64,000 nt of DNA from Anas platyrhynchos (GCF_047663525.1 NC_092601.1:14469501-14533500), one strand, 5' to 3'. Shown: positions 1 to 12,132, counted from the first letter of the stretch. Made by a program: numbers and translations. The notes: generated by a model from the letters alone, not told the origin.

Positions 1-484
1 CCCCCTGCCCCCCCCCCATCCTGGGTTAGGACACAGATGACAGGCCTTCCTCCCACCCTGTTCATGGGAAAATGCCATGATGTACCCCCTTGCTCTCCTC
101 CCCCATGTCCACAGGGGGCTGCCAGCCCATTACTCCCAGTCAGGGGGCACCCAGTGGGTGCCAGCCTGCCCCAGGACAGGCTCTGGGTGCCCCGGGTACT
201 TTACCACCTCTGTGAAAGCACGGCACACGGGTGGACCCCCAGGAACTGTTTTCAGTACATCCTAAACCACACCTGAAAGTTGTTTTTTCCACTCCAAGTG
301 TTTAGAAGGCCTCCTACAGCTCCAGAGCCCTGCTGAGCCTGGATGGCAATGCAGGGAGTGAGTAAATTGCCCTTTTAGCACGTTTTCTCCAACAAGAGGA
401 TTTTCAGTCCTGGCACCCCCCCACGTGAAATCCAAAGCGAAGGGAGGCTGATTTAAAACCAATCACTAACACTTAGACGGAGCC
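1..484. other. Intergenic or intronic DNA, no feature seen
   Basis: The segment is moderately GC-rich and begins with a C-run. Open frames on both strands are short and have biased composition. I see no repeat, promoter or splice-site pair that would support a gene. Confidence 0.5.
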
Positions 485-745
485 CCTCGTTCGAGCATCC
501 CAAGCCTCCTCTTAGACTACCGGATCAATCCTGTCTCCACTTTTGCCTCTGCTAAGTAACAAACCAAATCAGACGGCGGCACGGTCGGCTCTAATTGCCT
601 GAGCTGCACGAGTGTAGCCATGCCGCAGGATGTGGCCATCAGCCCTGCTACGCCGGGGAAGACAGAGTGTGTGGAGCTATTGATAAATCCCAGGCGGAGG
701 GAGGGAGGAGGCAGGACCACACCTGGGTGTCGAGGCCTGGGGGCC
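485..745. promoter_or_regulatory. Weak candidate conserved noncoding block
   Basis: This stretch has more CpGs than its neighbours (CGGCGGCACGG-type bases near 573-585). It also carries TAATTG (593-598) and an ATTGATAAAT-type core near 679-688. The mix of CpGs and homeodomain-type cores without simple repeats is enhancer-like. Conservation is inferred, not shown. Confidence 0.22.
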
Positions 746-1790
746 TTATATAGGGCGTGTGGTTTGTGGGGGACACCAGGCTGGGTGTATTCTGTGTGCC
801 AAGGCCAGGTATGGGGGCTGGGGGGAACCTCTTCCTCTTGCCCACCCATCTCCCCTAAGGCAGGTACGCCAACGTGGACAAACCCAAGACTTTTCCACAC
901 CAAGCGCATCTCAGCTCCAGTGGTGCTGTCACTGGGGTGACCCCTTTCAGTGTTGCAGGGACTAAGGAGATCAGCAACCCTGCTGCCCACCTCTCCCATG
1001 GCCAGGAAGCCAGGACCTGCAGCACCCACAACTGGCGTATAGCATGGAGCATTTCACCAGCAAGTGCTGGTGACCTCTCCCAGTTCACCAAGCCACCTGC
1101 ATTTGGAGTTTCCTCCAAGATTTGGGCTCAAAATGAGAAGCCTGAGGACCCTCCATCCTGTTTTTGAGCAGGGCATCATTAATTGTTAAACAGAAGCCTT
1201 GCTTCCTTGCATCCTTAACGCCTACACGGCTTTCCTGCTGTCCTCTTGTCCCAGCTCCTTCTTGCCTCTTCCCTTTCATCATTTACCAGCAGGCTTTCAA
1301 GCTCCTGAACACATGTTGAAGATGTGCTTATTAATAAGCATCTCTAGAAAGAGGAGAAAAGGGGCAAGGGGAGAGATAATGAAGAGGGAGGAGGAGAAGC
1401 CAAACAGAGCAGGCGTCCTTATGCATTTCCCCAGCAAAGTCTAAATTATGCAGCAATTGCTGTGGTCATGCAAGGCAGGGGACATCGAGCCCTGGTTCCT
1501 GGCTTGTCTGGGAGGGGGAATTTCTGCTGGGGGGGCTGCAGGGCTGGGGCTGCCAACTTGTGGATCACGGGGACCATGGATTGGGTTTTTGGAGTCGCTG
1601 CAGCAGCCCCCAGGGGGGCTTTAGTGGTGTTAACCCTCGTGGGGTTGTGCTTTCAGGGAGAGGAGAGGTGCCTGCCCGTCTTGTCGGGGCTGGTGTTAAA
1701 AAGCTTCAACTCCTCGAGGAGGAGAAGGGAAATCACTTACTGGTGTGGCCGGGAACAGGTGTGTGAAAATCAGCACCCAGGCACCCGTTC
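746..1790. other. Unassigned stretch
   Basis: GC-rich and G-rich sequence with a purine tract at about 1344-1405. A small AT-rich spot, CATTAATTGTTAAAC, sits near 1177-1191. The longest frames (for example minus 517-1029, plus 1462-1896) are Pro/Gly/Ser-rich and have no recognisable domain. I treat them as chance ORFs. Confidence 0.45.
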
Positions 1791-2290
1791 CAACAACGTT
1801 GTTTTTTCCTCGCGTTCCATAAATCAGCGCTCTAATCTTTCACTGTCCGGCGAGGTCTCTCACTGGGAGGGTGATAAATTGCCCTCCAGCCCCTGACAGC
1901 TGCTGGGAAATCACTCACGGCCCGAGACAAACCTCTAAATCTGACATTATAGAGTGTTGAAAGGAAGAATGTCTGTTTTTATAACCTACCTCAGTTATAA
2001 TAAATATTTAAAATCCACATTAACATCCTCTTATAGTTACAATCTGCCCTCTATGGAACAGTGTCCAACTTAGATTTAATTAGCAACTGAACCTTTCCAG
2101 CCCAAGCTCCCAGTTAGGCTGAAGACCCAAATCTCCAAAGAAAAGCCTCTGTTTTCTTAAACTACCTGCACTGTAATAAATATCAGCCATGTCGCCAGGC
2201 AGCCCTGCTGGAGACAGTGCTCTTTTTGTCTTCTCAAAGGCCAACATTTAATTTAAATGATAGGGTCTTTCCAGACTCCGAGGGGAATTC
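1791..2290. promoter_or_regulatory. Candidate conserved noncoding (enhancer-like) block
   Basis: An AT-rich block set in GC-richer DNA. It carries ATAAATCAGC near 1818, an AATAAATATTTAAAA-type core near 1999-2013, and TAATTA at 2077-2082 within TTTAATTAGC. No simple repeat or mobile element explains the composition. The pattern fits a homeodomain-bound developmental enhancer, which is inference only. Confidence 0.38.
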
Positions 2291-3639
2291 CTTTCCTGCT
2301 CTCCAGAAACTTTGCCATACTTCACCTCCAGGCTCTGGTGTGCTCCTTTGGCACCAGGGGGACTCAGGAATGGAAACACCTCAGTGCAGGTATGGGATGG
2401 GGAGAGGGGTGGTGACAAAAATAAAATCCAGGTGACTCTTTGGGCAGCTGGTTATGGACCCACATGGAGCAGAGACCTCCCCCTCCAAAAAACTGCAGAG
2501 AAATTCGGAAACGGATCCAAAACTCCTGCAGTTGGCTTCTCCTGGAGAGGGAAGAAAAAATCCTGCCCAGGAGTTTTTGCACGTTCACTTTTCTTACCTG
2601 ATTTTGCCTTGTTTTCTCACTTAGTATTTTATGCCAGTGGTTTTCCAGGGAGCAGCATCCACGCTCACTTTGCCCTCCTGTCCTGACTAGTGATTCATCA
2701 GGGTTTCTTGCAGAACTATCACAGGAATAAACATAGGCAGAGGTGTTAAAAAGAGCCAGGTTTCCTTCATCCCACACCTGGCCCTTTTGAAGTCAGTGTT
2801 TCTCACCCAGTGCTGCTGATCTGCCGCGGCCGTACCAGCTGTGACAGAGGGAGGGGGCAGCGTTATGGCCAGAAATCAGCCACATCCCGAGAGTGGCTTT
2901 GGGACCAAGGCCAGGGGAAGGCGTGCTAAAAAGCCTGAAGGTGGCAGCTACCATGCCAGCATCTTTTTCTGAAGATGGAGTTGACAGGAAGGGGCACAGG
3001 AAATCTGTCCCCCATTTTGTATTTGGGCACCTTGTGTCCAGCTGGGCTGATGCTTGAATCCCCCTTGAATCAACCTGGGCATCCTGGAGGAGACCCGCTG
3101 CTCACCCAGAAACAAGAAGACATTTTCCTTCTGCTTGTCACAGAAAGCCACAGATGCCTCCCAGCATTGTCTGGACTAAGGGTGCAGGGGACACTGCATC
3201 TTCAGCTGTGCTGCCAGGGCACAGGGAGCCCAAGCGTGTGTTATGTGTGTTGGGAATAAATAAACACGCAGACACAGCTTGGTCTGTGTTAAACAGACAG
3301 ACACCGACTTCTGTTTCATTTCCATCTCCCAAGTGATGGCAGACACCCAAAAGCGTGTGCAGCCTTTAACAGAGCATCCTCCGAGCCCTAATATTTTGCT
3401 CCCACGTAGGCCCCACCCTGGGAGCTGAATCCAGATGGCTGCAGCAAACACAAGGTTGGTGAGAGCAGAGCCAGGTGCATCCCAGTGGCACTGGTGTGGT
3501 TTGGTACCCTAACTGGGAGCTCCTCACCTCTGCCCTTGCTAAGTATGTGGGGTTTCCCTTTGCAGGTTATTTATGGCTGCATCAGAAGCAAGCTCTCGGG
3601 AAGGAGCATAGCCAGTCCTCAGAGGTGGCTTGGGTGAGT
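2291..3639. other. Unassigned stretch
   Basis: Mixed-composition DNA with no recognised gene or repeat. Short frames on both strands overlap heavily and show no domain. Nothing here supports an exon. Confidence 0.45.
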
Positions 3640-3741
3640 CTTGGCTCCAGTGGGCTTTGGGCAGCAGGAGATTGACTTGCGGATCCTCGTGGGTCCCCTT
3701 CAATTAGGGATATTCTATGATTTTGTGATTCTGTGATTCTA
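3640..3741 (+). repeat. CR1 LINE, truncated 3' end
   Basis: The stretch aligns by eye with the 3' untranslated end of avian CR1. It has a GGGCAGCAGGAGATTGACT-like segment, then a GTCCCCTTCAATTAGG segment equivalent to the usual GGTCCCTTCCAACC, and finally the octamer tail TTCTATGA/TTTTGTGA/TTCTGTGATTCT at 3711-3740. CR1 is the main non-LTR retrotransposon of birds and other sauropsids. Copies are normally 5'-truncated, as here, where only about 100 bp remain and no ORF2 is left. The tail places the element on the plus strand. The 5' limit is approximate. Confidence 0.85.
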
Positions 3742-4440
3742 GTCTATGGTAAACCATTGCTAAGCCTTTGCTGTCCTGTCGGCCTTGGAGATGAAAATGT
3801 GGCTGGTCAGCTCCTCACCAGGCAAGAGCACACAGCTGGCCGCCCTCTTCTTCCCCATCCCCTTCCCCGCTCCTGCCCGGCAGCTGTTTGCATAACCTGC
3901 TTGCTGGGAATCGTGCTCTGGTTTGTGGAGACAGCGTCACCCCCCCTCGGAGGCAGCCAGTGTGTTTTACCAGGAAACCTGCTGTTTTACAAAGGGTTTA
4001 CCACCAGTGGGTCCTGCCTCCGAGAGGAGTTACATTCTTGGGCATTCAGGGTTTGTTTTTTGATTACGCGGGAAGTGGTGTGAATGGAAGTCACAGAGGC
4101 CTCAAGGGAGAGGGGTAACATGAGTCCCTGGCAGCTTTCTTAACCTTTGCTTTTGCAGATGTTCTCAGCTTTGCACAAGGAGCTCCCAGGAAGCCTCAGA
4201 TGCAGAGCACGTGGGATGAAAGAAGCTGAGGAACCTGCAGTTCGCTGCACAGGGCTGAGGGGGCAAAGACCTTCGTGTCCTCCTCTGCCCACCTGAAGGA
4301 GCAAGCTGGGGATGCACAGGTCTCCAGGACGTGTTTAGGTCCCCTTAGGATGACAGATGTGAGCAGTTAGACCCCCCAAAAAATTAGGTTCTGACCCCTC
4401 CTCTGTAGCTCCTTGCCCACCTTTCTGCTCCTGCAGTTGG
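3742..4440. other. Unassigned stretch
   Basis: Sequence downstream of the CR1 tail with no recognisable element. It is GC-moderate and contains only short overlapping frames without domains. Confidence 0.45.
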
Positions 4441-4443
4441 TAT

Positions 4444-4492
4444 CATGCAGAAGGATGGACTGGGTCAACTGGTGGTCTCTTCTAGCCTCAGC
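4444..4492 (+). repeat. Degenerate CR1-like 3' fragment
   Basis: CAGAAGGATGGACT, then a GGTGGTCTCTTCTAGCCTCA segment, resembles the CR1 3' end (GGGTTGGACTAGATGACC...GGTCCCTTCCAACCTCA). The octamer tail is missing and identity is modest, so this is either an old CR1 remnant or a chance match. It lies about 700 bp downstream of the clear CR1 and in the same orientation. Confidence 0.38.
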
Positions 4493-4740
4493 CATCACCT
4501 GTGGCAGCTCAGGGAGGATCTGGAACAACTTAGGGAAGGAAGAAAATCATCTTTTCTGGCAGAAGCACTGTTCCAGCTTCCTCAGAGCCAGCACACTGCT
4601 GTGTCCAAACCCAGCGCCAGCTCAAAAAGAGGTCAGTCCCTAGGCAGGGAGGCATCCAGGGTGTCTGTCCAGGGCCGAAGCCAAAATGCCAGGTGAAAAT
4701 GGGCATGCAGGTGACGAGCAGGCAGAGATGAGGTGTAGCT

Positions 4741-4835
4741 TTGAAACCACTACCTGCCACTTACTAGTTTTGTGTCTGAAATCATCGTGCGGGCAGCTGA
4801 TGCCTCGCTTCTTGTGTGCACTGGTGGCGCTCGGT
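4741..4835 (+). repeat. Possible MIR/CORE-SINE remnant
   Basis: CTGCCACTTACTAGTTTTGTG at 4753-4773 is close to the MIR core (CTGCCACTTACTAGCTGTGTGACC). It is followed by a diverged GGGCA...CTCGCTTCTTGTG segment that could be the rest of the core. Neither tRNA-derived head nor tail is recognisable. Confidence 0.35.
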
Positions 4836-5365
4836 GCCTTTATACGCGGCTGTTCCCTGCAGGTCGCATCGAGCGAGCTGCTGGCCAGCAGGATGGGGCT
4901 GTGTCCCGTCATTAATCAACGTCACGCTTCGGGAGAGACGCTGAGTTCATTCTCATGTGTCTCCCCAGACCCCTGGGGACCGCGCTGCCTCCAGCCGAGG
5001 CCAGTAGTCACCTGGAACAGTTTTCCAGCCCCCCCGAGCAGCAGGAGTGTCCATTAAGCACCACGGATCGGTGGGGATGGTTTGTAAACTCCGGATACAT
5101 ACGGAGGGGCCCGGGTGCATGTTGGCTGGTGCTTTCCGCTCTCAGAAATGGGTCATTTAAACAGAAAACTGTAAAGTGTTCATGCCTCTGAATGCAGGGA
5201 AACTATCAAAACAAGCTCCTGTCTCCGTGCCACAGACCCGGCATTCAAACAGGGACTCGGGGCGTGTTGGACGGGAATGAACCAAGTGCTCCCAGCAGAT
5301 TCCTTTCCTTTTTCTGATGTTTCACACAATAAACATTTCAACTCTCTGGCGCGAGAGCAGACCTA
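4836..5365. promoter_or_regulatory. Weak candidate regulatory block
   Basis: The sequence has scattered CpGs and a GTCATTAATCAACG core near 4908-4921. Further along are TCATTTAAACAG near 5152-5163 and CACAATAAACATTTCAAC near 5324-5341. There is no simple repeat and no credible ORF. An enhancer-like role is inferred from composition only. Confidence 0.25.
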
Positions 5366-7130
5366 CCCCAATTACCAGGACAGCTTGTTTTGTTTGGAGT
5401 AACAGCTAAGGGTCCCATCCCACACCGGCGGTGCCAGTGAGAAAACTCTCCTTGCCCCCAGCAGGCCTGAGTCCAGGAGAGCCCCACGGCACATTAGAGA
5501 CGCCGCTGTTACTAGCAGGGTATTTTGCCTTTCCTTATGGAAGCAAAACCAGCTCAAGCAAGTTCTGGCACAGCTCCACCTCCACGAAGGAGGAGACATC
5601 GTGGCTTCCCAATGAAAAGCGAGGCAGAAGCTGGCATCACCAGATGACGCTGCTGCAGGCTGAGCTGTGACAGCAGACCACCGCGGGTTTGTGGGGGCCT
5701 ACAGCTGGTTGACCTCTCGTCCGTGTCACTGGGACATCTGCAAGCCAGCAGCACCAGTCCCTGGGGTGTTGGAAATGGCAGCTCTGCAGGGCTATGTCTC
5801 AGAAGGGTGGAGAGAGCAGAAGATGCAGAGATAGGGAGCCTTCAGTATTTGGAAATGGATGCACGCTATGAAAAGAAATGGATTTAGTAAATGGGATTTG
5901 AATAAACCCAGCTCATCTGTAATTGTTATGTTCTGTATGAGTGTTATACAAAGTTGAGTTGTTTTGTCCAGGGGGGTGAGTGGTGCACATTTGGAAAGTT
6001 CCGTGATGTGGTGGAGAAGTGAGCTGCAAAAGGGCCACAGAACAAGGCAGCTGTGGTCCTGCTAACTCAGGGCGCTAGTCCAGGAGCCACCGTCAACTGC
6101 CTGAGCAGGAAGCCCAAAGGAAGAATTTTGTGGAGGAATTGAATGGGAGGACAGGAGTCCAGGAAGAAAACACATCTTGGTGGATCGTCATCCAGACCTC
6201 CTGCAGCACATGGCAACAGAGGGGCTAGATTTCAGGGACCACAATGCCAAACAGAGTGAAAAGGTCCTGGAGAGCTTGGAAAGAGGAAACAAGCAGCTAC
6301 AGCTGCCCTGGACCCTCATGTAACATTTGACCACGTATGGTGAGAGTCCTTTAGTGAATAACTTCCAGGTTGTTCAAATTCCAGGGCTATGCAGATTCCA
6401 TCTCCACCTTGTCTGAAGGCTCCAGTGAAGCCCATCAGCTCACTCATTTACACTGTCAAATGCCATCTGTGCATTATCAACCGTGCGTCACATCCAGTTA
6501 TTCCTACCATCTCCATCACTGCACTCGGCAAAGGCCTATCTCTCTCTGAATATTCACGAGCAAGAGGAAGTCCATCTGCCCATACTACAGATATATAGCT
6601 TGACAAGATGGTTCCTGTATAATCTCACATTAATGGGAGTGATTTCATCCTCTAAAATATTTGCAATTACCCCAGAGCAATCTGGCCCACCTCACTATGG
6701 TCTTCAGAAGTCAACACAACTCCAGGAAAAATGGTATCAAAAGAGAGCAGACAGATCTACAGTGCCAGAATGTCTCAGTTCAGAGGGACTTTGGGATTTC
6801 CTTTCCATCCTTGCAGCTATGAGAGTATCCCAAATGTACACAGAAGGTACCCCTGCAGGATTCATCTAGACAGGCAGAGACCCCAGCAGCTCTGATGTGG
6901 AAGTAATCTATCATCAAGCATCTCTCTGATCATGTTCTAATTTCAGATTGATACCTGGATAGGTAAACAAATCACAAAGACCAGATGCATCTAAAAATTG
7001 ACAGATTCCCTTGTAATGTGCTGCAAAGGGTCTGCTGGGTGGATTCTTGAGCATCCAAGCAGGTTCATCATGACTGCAGGGCTGGCTGCACCAGGAAGGA
7101 GAACAACTTTCAGGCCGTCTTTGAATTCTT
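5366..7130. other. Unassigned stretch
   Basis: Mixed DNA with no recognised repeat or exon. From about 5900 it becomes more AT-rich. The frame at 6483-6869 (128 codons) has no domain I recognise. A stretch at about 6020-6250 reads as ordinary diverged DNA, not as a pseudogene I can name. Confidence 0.4.
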
Positions 7131-7970
7131 CAAAATCCGTCTTCGAAAACAGAGCAACAAGCCTATTTTTAAAAATAAAAATACATAGCAAAACAAATTA
7201 AAAAATAATCAAAACATTTCTACCTTTCCCCAACATTTTTTTTTTTCCAGGCAAGGTCTATTTGTCCAAATTTGCTCCAAAGCCACGAGTGTTTGTGAAC
7301 ATCCTCCAATAACATCCTTTCCTGAGCCCGCTATTTCTAGGAAAGCACACCTCTCTGGCGGGGTCCTGCCACTGGTGTGAGCTGCCCCAGCTGCCACCCT
7401 GCCTGTGGGGAGCTGCGTGGCTCCACTTGGCCATCCAAGCTCTGGCTTTAGCACAAAACTCCCTGGTAGTGGTGTCCTGAGCAGCTGCCAGATGCGGGAT
7501 TTCATCTGCGCCTTGCCTCCACCCTTGGCAAGGCGTCAAGCCAGCACTGGTCAGAGGGTGGATCCTAAAAACCTCTGAAAGGATGAAACCCAAGGTGTCC
7601 TAAACTGGACATAAGCCCTACAGTGTGCCCACTCTGGGGCCATTTTTATTATTTTCTTCCCCCCCTCAGTTTGGCTTGCAGCTCTCTGCGTTGCTGCTGC
7701 TTTCTCCTTTCACCGCACGTGTTTTTGCATGGAGTGGGTGCCTCAGGGTGTGGGGGAACCCCCTCATGTCCTGAAGCCCATAGGGCAAACCCCAGGGCTC
7801 TGCACCCTTCCTGGCAAATTAAAGAGGCTGAGGGCTGTGCTCCTGGTGCGGGCTGTCAGTCTTTCTGTCTGCCTGGATCCCTCTGCCTTTGTGCACCTTT
7901 CCTCGCAAGCGGCAATTTCTGACAGCTAATATTTCACAGAAACCGGAGCCAGCTCCCTCCCTCCCTCCTT
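7131..7970. other. AT-rich patch, then unassigned DNA
   Basis: An A/T-rich patch (7165-7220) precedes an 11-T run ending in CCAG at 7250. That resembles a splice acceptor, but no matching exon or donor follows. The remainder is GC-moderate with domain-free frames. A CT-rich run occupies 7960-7990. Confidence 0.4.
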
Positions 7971-8170
7971 TTTCCCCCTCTCTCTCTCTTCTGTTTATGA
8001 AGCTGAGGGTAAGTGTTTAATTAGTTGCCTAATTGCCTGGGTAATTGGTAGACATACTCAGCTCTCCAAGTAATCAGTCTGAACAGGCCTTGAAAATATC
8101 TGGCCCAATATTCATTAGTGCAGTTAAATCGTTAAACAGTTACTGTGTTCGGTTCCCGACAAAGCCCCGC
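7971..8170. promoter_or_regulatory. Candidate homeodomain-rich enhancer block
   Basis: Three homeodomain-type cores lie within about 30 bp: TTAATTAG (8017-8024), CTAATTGCC (8030-8038) and GTAATTGG (8041-8048). A CCAATATTCATTAG core follows near 8104-8117. Flanks are CT-rich on one side and GC-rich on the other. Tight clustering of AATT/ATTA cores is typical of developmental CNEs, but conservation is untested. Confidence 0.4.
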
Positions 8171-10229
8171 ACACGGCTGCATCATCGTGGGGCTTGGGAT
8201 GGAGCTGGGGGATCCCATGGGTGCAGCTCCATCCCACACCCACCAGGTGGGCACAGAGGGATGGGGGAAAGAAGGGAAAGGGCTTTGAAAACCAGGGTCT
8301 GTCCCATCGCAGGGGACGGGGTGGGGATGCTTCCTTTCCCTGCTCGTCTCCTTGCTCCAGCCTCCCCCTCTCCTTCCCTCGGCCGCGTTGGAAGCCGGTT
8401 TTGCCATTAGCCCAGCATCAATGTGAATATTGTCTCGGTGGGTTAAAGCAGGCTGCCCTCACCGGCATAGCTTATTAAAGGGCTCTCGGACGGTGCTGCT
8501 CAGCACAAAGGCACCGGTCTGTGAGTGCTGCCAGCACACTGCCTGCCCGTCTGTCCGTCTGTCCTGCCTCCTGCTCCCCAAAGGGATCCTCTCCCCAACA
8601 GCTGGACTGAAGCAACTTCAGCCTCACGGTGAATTTTGGGTGCAAATCCCCACACAGCAACCCCAGAGGCCATGCTACAGCAAGGAGGGAGCCATCGACT
8701 CAGCCAGCTTTTGGGGCAAAAGGTTTGAGACTTGGAGGAACTGGCAAGAGGAGGAACTGGCTTCCCTCTGCCTGCTGCCTTGGTCCTCATGGTAGGTTTT
8801 GGGGATGGCAAGAGGTGCTAGAGAAGATGAAATTAAATCAGCTGTAGCTCTGTCCAGAGCTTTATTTGCCACTGAGCTCTCTCGTACCTCTTGCCAGCCC
8901 TGTTTGGAGTTCACCTGCTGGGGGTGTGAGTCCAGGAGCTTCTGGATGCTCACCAGCTCCCAAAGCTCCCTGAAAACTCCCAGAGGGACAACCCAGGGAA
9001 GGGACCAAGATCGCAGGCAGAGGCAGAAGGGGACATGGCAGCATCCAGACAAGCAAATTCCTCATTAGATCCTGCACCTTGTTTTTTGCCAGGCGAACAG
9101 TTGGGCTCCTGGCAGATGGGAAGTCGACCTGAAAATGAGCATGGGACACACTCTGCCCACACCAGCGCTGCCAAGGACCAGCCCTGCTGTGCAGAAGGCA
9201 GGGTAGGGTTTGGGGCAGGGAGAGGGGGGAGCTGAGAGGAGGCACAGAAAAGGTCAGGAGGCAGGAAAGGGGAGAGAAGGGAAAATTTGGGCTTGGGCTT
9301 TGACCCAAGCATGAAAGGAAAATTGGAGATGGAGCTGGCAGCACCATAGGGTGGCTGTACTGTTGGCCAGGCACGGGTCACATGCAGGAGCACCTTCCAC
9401 CCTTGATCCTACTCTTGTATTCATGTGGCTTTTGGGATTTCCAGGAGAACACCCATATTTTTGGGGACACTGAAGGACAGTTGCTTGAGGCTCCCCCTTC
9501 TAGGGATGGGGAAGAGTCCCTGCCCAAGGGAAGATTTTTAGGAACTAGGGAGCACTGGGCAGCACCAAAGAGCCTCCTGGGGAATAGGGAGAGCGGGCAA
9601 GGGCAGGGAATGTCAGAGGTGACTCAGAAATAGGTCTCCATCCATTACGCTGCCAGGCGGTCCTTTCGAGTCACTGGCTGGCTTTGTTCTCGCCAACATC
9701 TGTAAGAGATTACGGATACCTTCCTAGCCGAGGACATGCACGGGTCTATAAATACCATGAGCCAGGGGTTGCTGCTGCCTGGGTGGCCTGGGGCCAGCGT
9801 GGACAATGGGCCCCGGGAATGCAGGCTGAATCCCTGCACGGGTGCCCAGGGAGAGGTGACAGGGGTGAGCTGGTGACACCACAGGCAGGGGCTTCCCAGG
9901 GCTGGAAGATGCATGGCCTGTGGGGGACGAGTGAGAACACAGGGCTGGGGGTCCTCAGCAGCAGTCCCACCACCGATACCTTCACCCAAGACCCAACTGA
10001 GGCTCCGCTCCCCCTGCAAGGGGACAAGGGTTATTCAGTATTTTATTTTTTGGCAAGGATCTCAAATAGCAAACCCCTGCACAGCTGAGGTGATATGTGC
10101 CCAGACACCATGGTGATGGACCCCATTTAAGGATTGTGAACAGAGCAGAGCTGCTCATGCTCGATTTTCCCAATTTCCCTGCAGCCAGCCTCCAATTCCT
10201 GCCCCCAGCCCACGCTGCCCCTCCGAATA
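8171..10229. other. Unassigned GC-richer stretch
   Basis: About 2 kb of GC-moderate to GC-rich DNA. Overlapping frames on both strands (for example minus 8862-9374) encode Pro/Ser/Leu-rich peptides with no domain, so I regard them as chance. A small AT core near 8415-8480 (ATGTGAATATTGTCTC) may be regulatory. Confidence 0.4.
9201..9229 (+). other. G-quadruplex-type motif
   Basis: Five G-runs of three or more (GGG-TA-GGG-TTT-GGGG-CA-GGG-AGA-GGGGGG) are separated by loops of 2-3 bases. This fits the canonical intramolecular G4 pattern on the plus strand. It lies in a purine-rich tract, and no promoter is recognised next to it. Confidence 0.5.
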
Positions 10230-10460
10230 TTGCGGGACTTGGTGCGGTTCATGCAACTCTAAAGCTGTCCAGAATGAGCTGAATCCTCTGGTGACTAATT
10301 GCCCAAGTGTGTCTTTGTCTGCTCAGCCTTTCCCACTGAAAACGGATCCTGATTTTATAAGCCGTAAGGAGCCTGAAGATCCAGCACTGCACTAACACGC
10401 TGCTAGCCACAATTATCCCCTTCCTGACAAAGGATTCCTGATTAGAGCTGTTGCATATTC
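10230..10460. promoter_or_regulatory. Candidate conserved noncoding block
   Basis: Contains ACTAATTGCCC (10294-10304), a TTTATAAGCCGTAAGG segment, ACAATTATCC (10409-10418) and GCATATTCATC near 10453-10463. Repeats are absent and ATTA/ATTCAT cores are spaced through the block. Enhancer-like by texture only. Confidence 0.35.
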
Positions 10461-10954
10461 ATCTGTGGACTGTGCCAAGCCTGGCTTTGTTTTTCAAGGT
10501 CGAGGATTGCATTTCTTTGGATTCAATTCCCATCCTAGATGTAGATTACCAGGCAGCAGAGGAGGAGGCAGCTGAGGTTGCTGGAAGCAGCGAGTCCTCC
10601 TGGTATTGCTCACCGTGTCCACCAGGCACAAGCCAGACACATCATATACACCAGTGATAGTCACAGCCTTTTTGGGCTTGGTTAGGAGAGATGGGCGGCT
10701 TCCAGAGCTGTTCCTGGTCACATTCAGGTCAGAGGGGAGATCCTACATGTCCCCACTGCACAAAGGTGGGTGCAGGGATGAGATCTCAGCCCGAAGCCCA
10801 CTTCCAGCAGCTGAGACTTCATCAGCTCCTGTTTCACATCCTCCCTGGGGACCCTGTCCTGTTTGCCACCAAGGGAGAAGGGTTGGAAGGGGGACGTAGC
10901 CGGGAGGGAATATTTCACAAAGGAACTCTAGCTGCTCTCCCCTGACAATTCCTC
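10461..10954. other. Unassigned stretch
   Basis: GC-moderate DNA with short overlapping frames lacking domains. No repeat or regulatory signature stands out. Confidence 0.4.
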
Positions 10955-11150
10955 CACTTAAAAAAAAAAAAAAATAAGGGGAAGAAAAGGAAAAAATAAT
11001 TACTTCTCAGCCTCTAACCTTTCCAGCAAGTGACTTTGTAATAAATAATCCACATGTCTCTCCAGTGCAATCCATCAGCAGGAGCGCCTAATTACTTTAG
11101 ACTCACTTTGAAAACCCTTCCAGTGCCACTTTCAGATAAATAAAAAATTA
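10955..11150. promoter_or_regulatory. A-run followed by AT-rich block
   Basis: A 15-A run (10960-10974) leads into AT-rich sequence with AATAATTACTTC, GTAATAAATAATCC near 11038-11051 and GCCTAATTACTTTAG near 11084-11098. The A-run has no recognisable retroposed body upstream. The AT-rich part is a weak CNE candidate. Confidence 0.27.
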
Positions 11151-12120
11151 GCGTGGAACTAAAGCAGTAACCCAGAGAACGTTTCCCCAATCTCCCTCAG
11201 TTCTCTCCAAGGCTGGGCTTGTGCCTGGAAGCCTCAATGTCCCCAAAGACCTTCCCCTCTCGTGCTGAGGGGTGAGCTTGGGCACGGGGAACACAGCCAT
11301 GGAGTGTCCATGGGGACACCCTCCTCCAGACACACAGGTGCTTGGAGAAATAGCTGGAGACAGACCCTGCACAGCTCCTCTGTGTGGAGATTTTTTCTTC
11401 CTGATTCCTTTTCCTTGGGAGGTTTCTGTTATTGTGGTCTTTGAAACAAACAACAGTGTCCCATGACTCTGTGTCTGCGCCTGGGCACACTGCTGTGTGA
11501 AGGGTCTGGGAACTCAAGAAGTTATTTCTTTAGGTCTGTCCCCTGGCGGAAACAGAAAAACAAACAAACAAACAATTTTCCTGGCCTCTTTCCAGCTGCC
11601 GTATTTGCATCAGTTGTGGCACGGAGAGATGAGTGCACGAGCACAGCTGCATTGTTTTTTTGCTCAGAAGAGTGCTGCATCCAGAAAGGCTCAAAATGGA
11701 GCTGGACACCAATGGGCAGCATTTGTAGGAGATTCTTTGGAAGTGAGAATAATAAAACTGCTCAAGCCAGTTACACGTTCATGCTAAGGATGGTGGGCAC
11801 AGAAGAGAGCAAGGGCACACTTGGCTTACACTGGTAGCCTGGATTGCTATTAGACCCTGTTGGTCTCCGCAAGGAGTATTTGCCCAGAAAGAACAAGGCT
11901 ACCAATTTCTTAATATTTCCAGCAATAAAATTAATATCAGTGCACTGTGCCTGGTTTTCATTTTGCAAAGACTAAGAGCGCTTCATGCCTTTGGCAGCTG
12001 AGGGTTGGAGCCTTCTAAGGAGGCTTTGCTCGCCTCTTCCTCTTCTTTTCACCCCATTTCTGCATTCCCTTCTTCCTCTTCACCTCTCATCTCTATGTGT
12101 AGGGGCCCTGGGCAATATGC
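11151..12120. other. Unassigned stretch
   Basis: No gene or repeat recognised, apart from a short AAAC run at 11557-11577. A small AT-rich core at 11905-11945 (TTCTTAATATTTCC, AATTAATATCAG) may be regulatory. Confidence 0.4.
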
Positions 12121-12132
12121 AACAAAGAGAAA

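Noticed and set aside
7236..7250. T11-CCAG splice-acceptor-like sequence
   Set aside because: No open frame with domain, no downstream donor of note, and the T-run is adjacent to AT-rich simple sequence.
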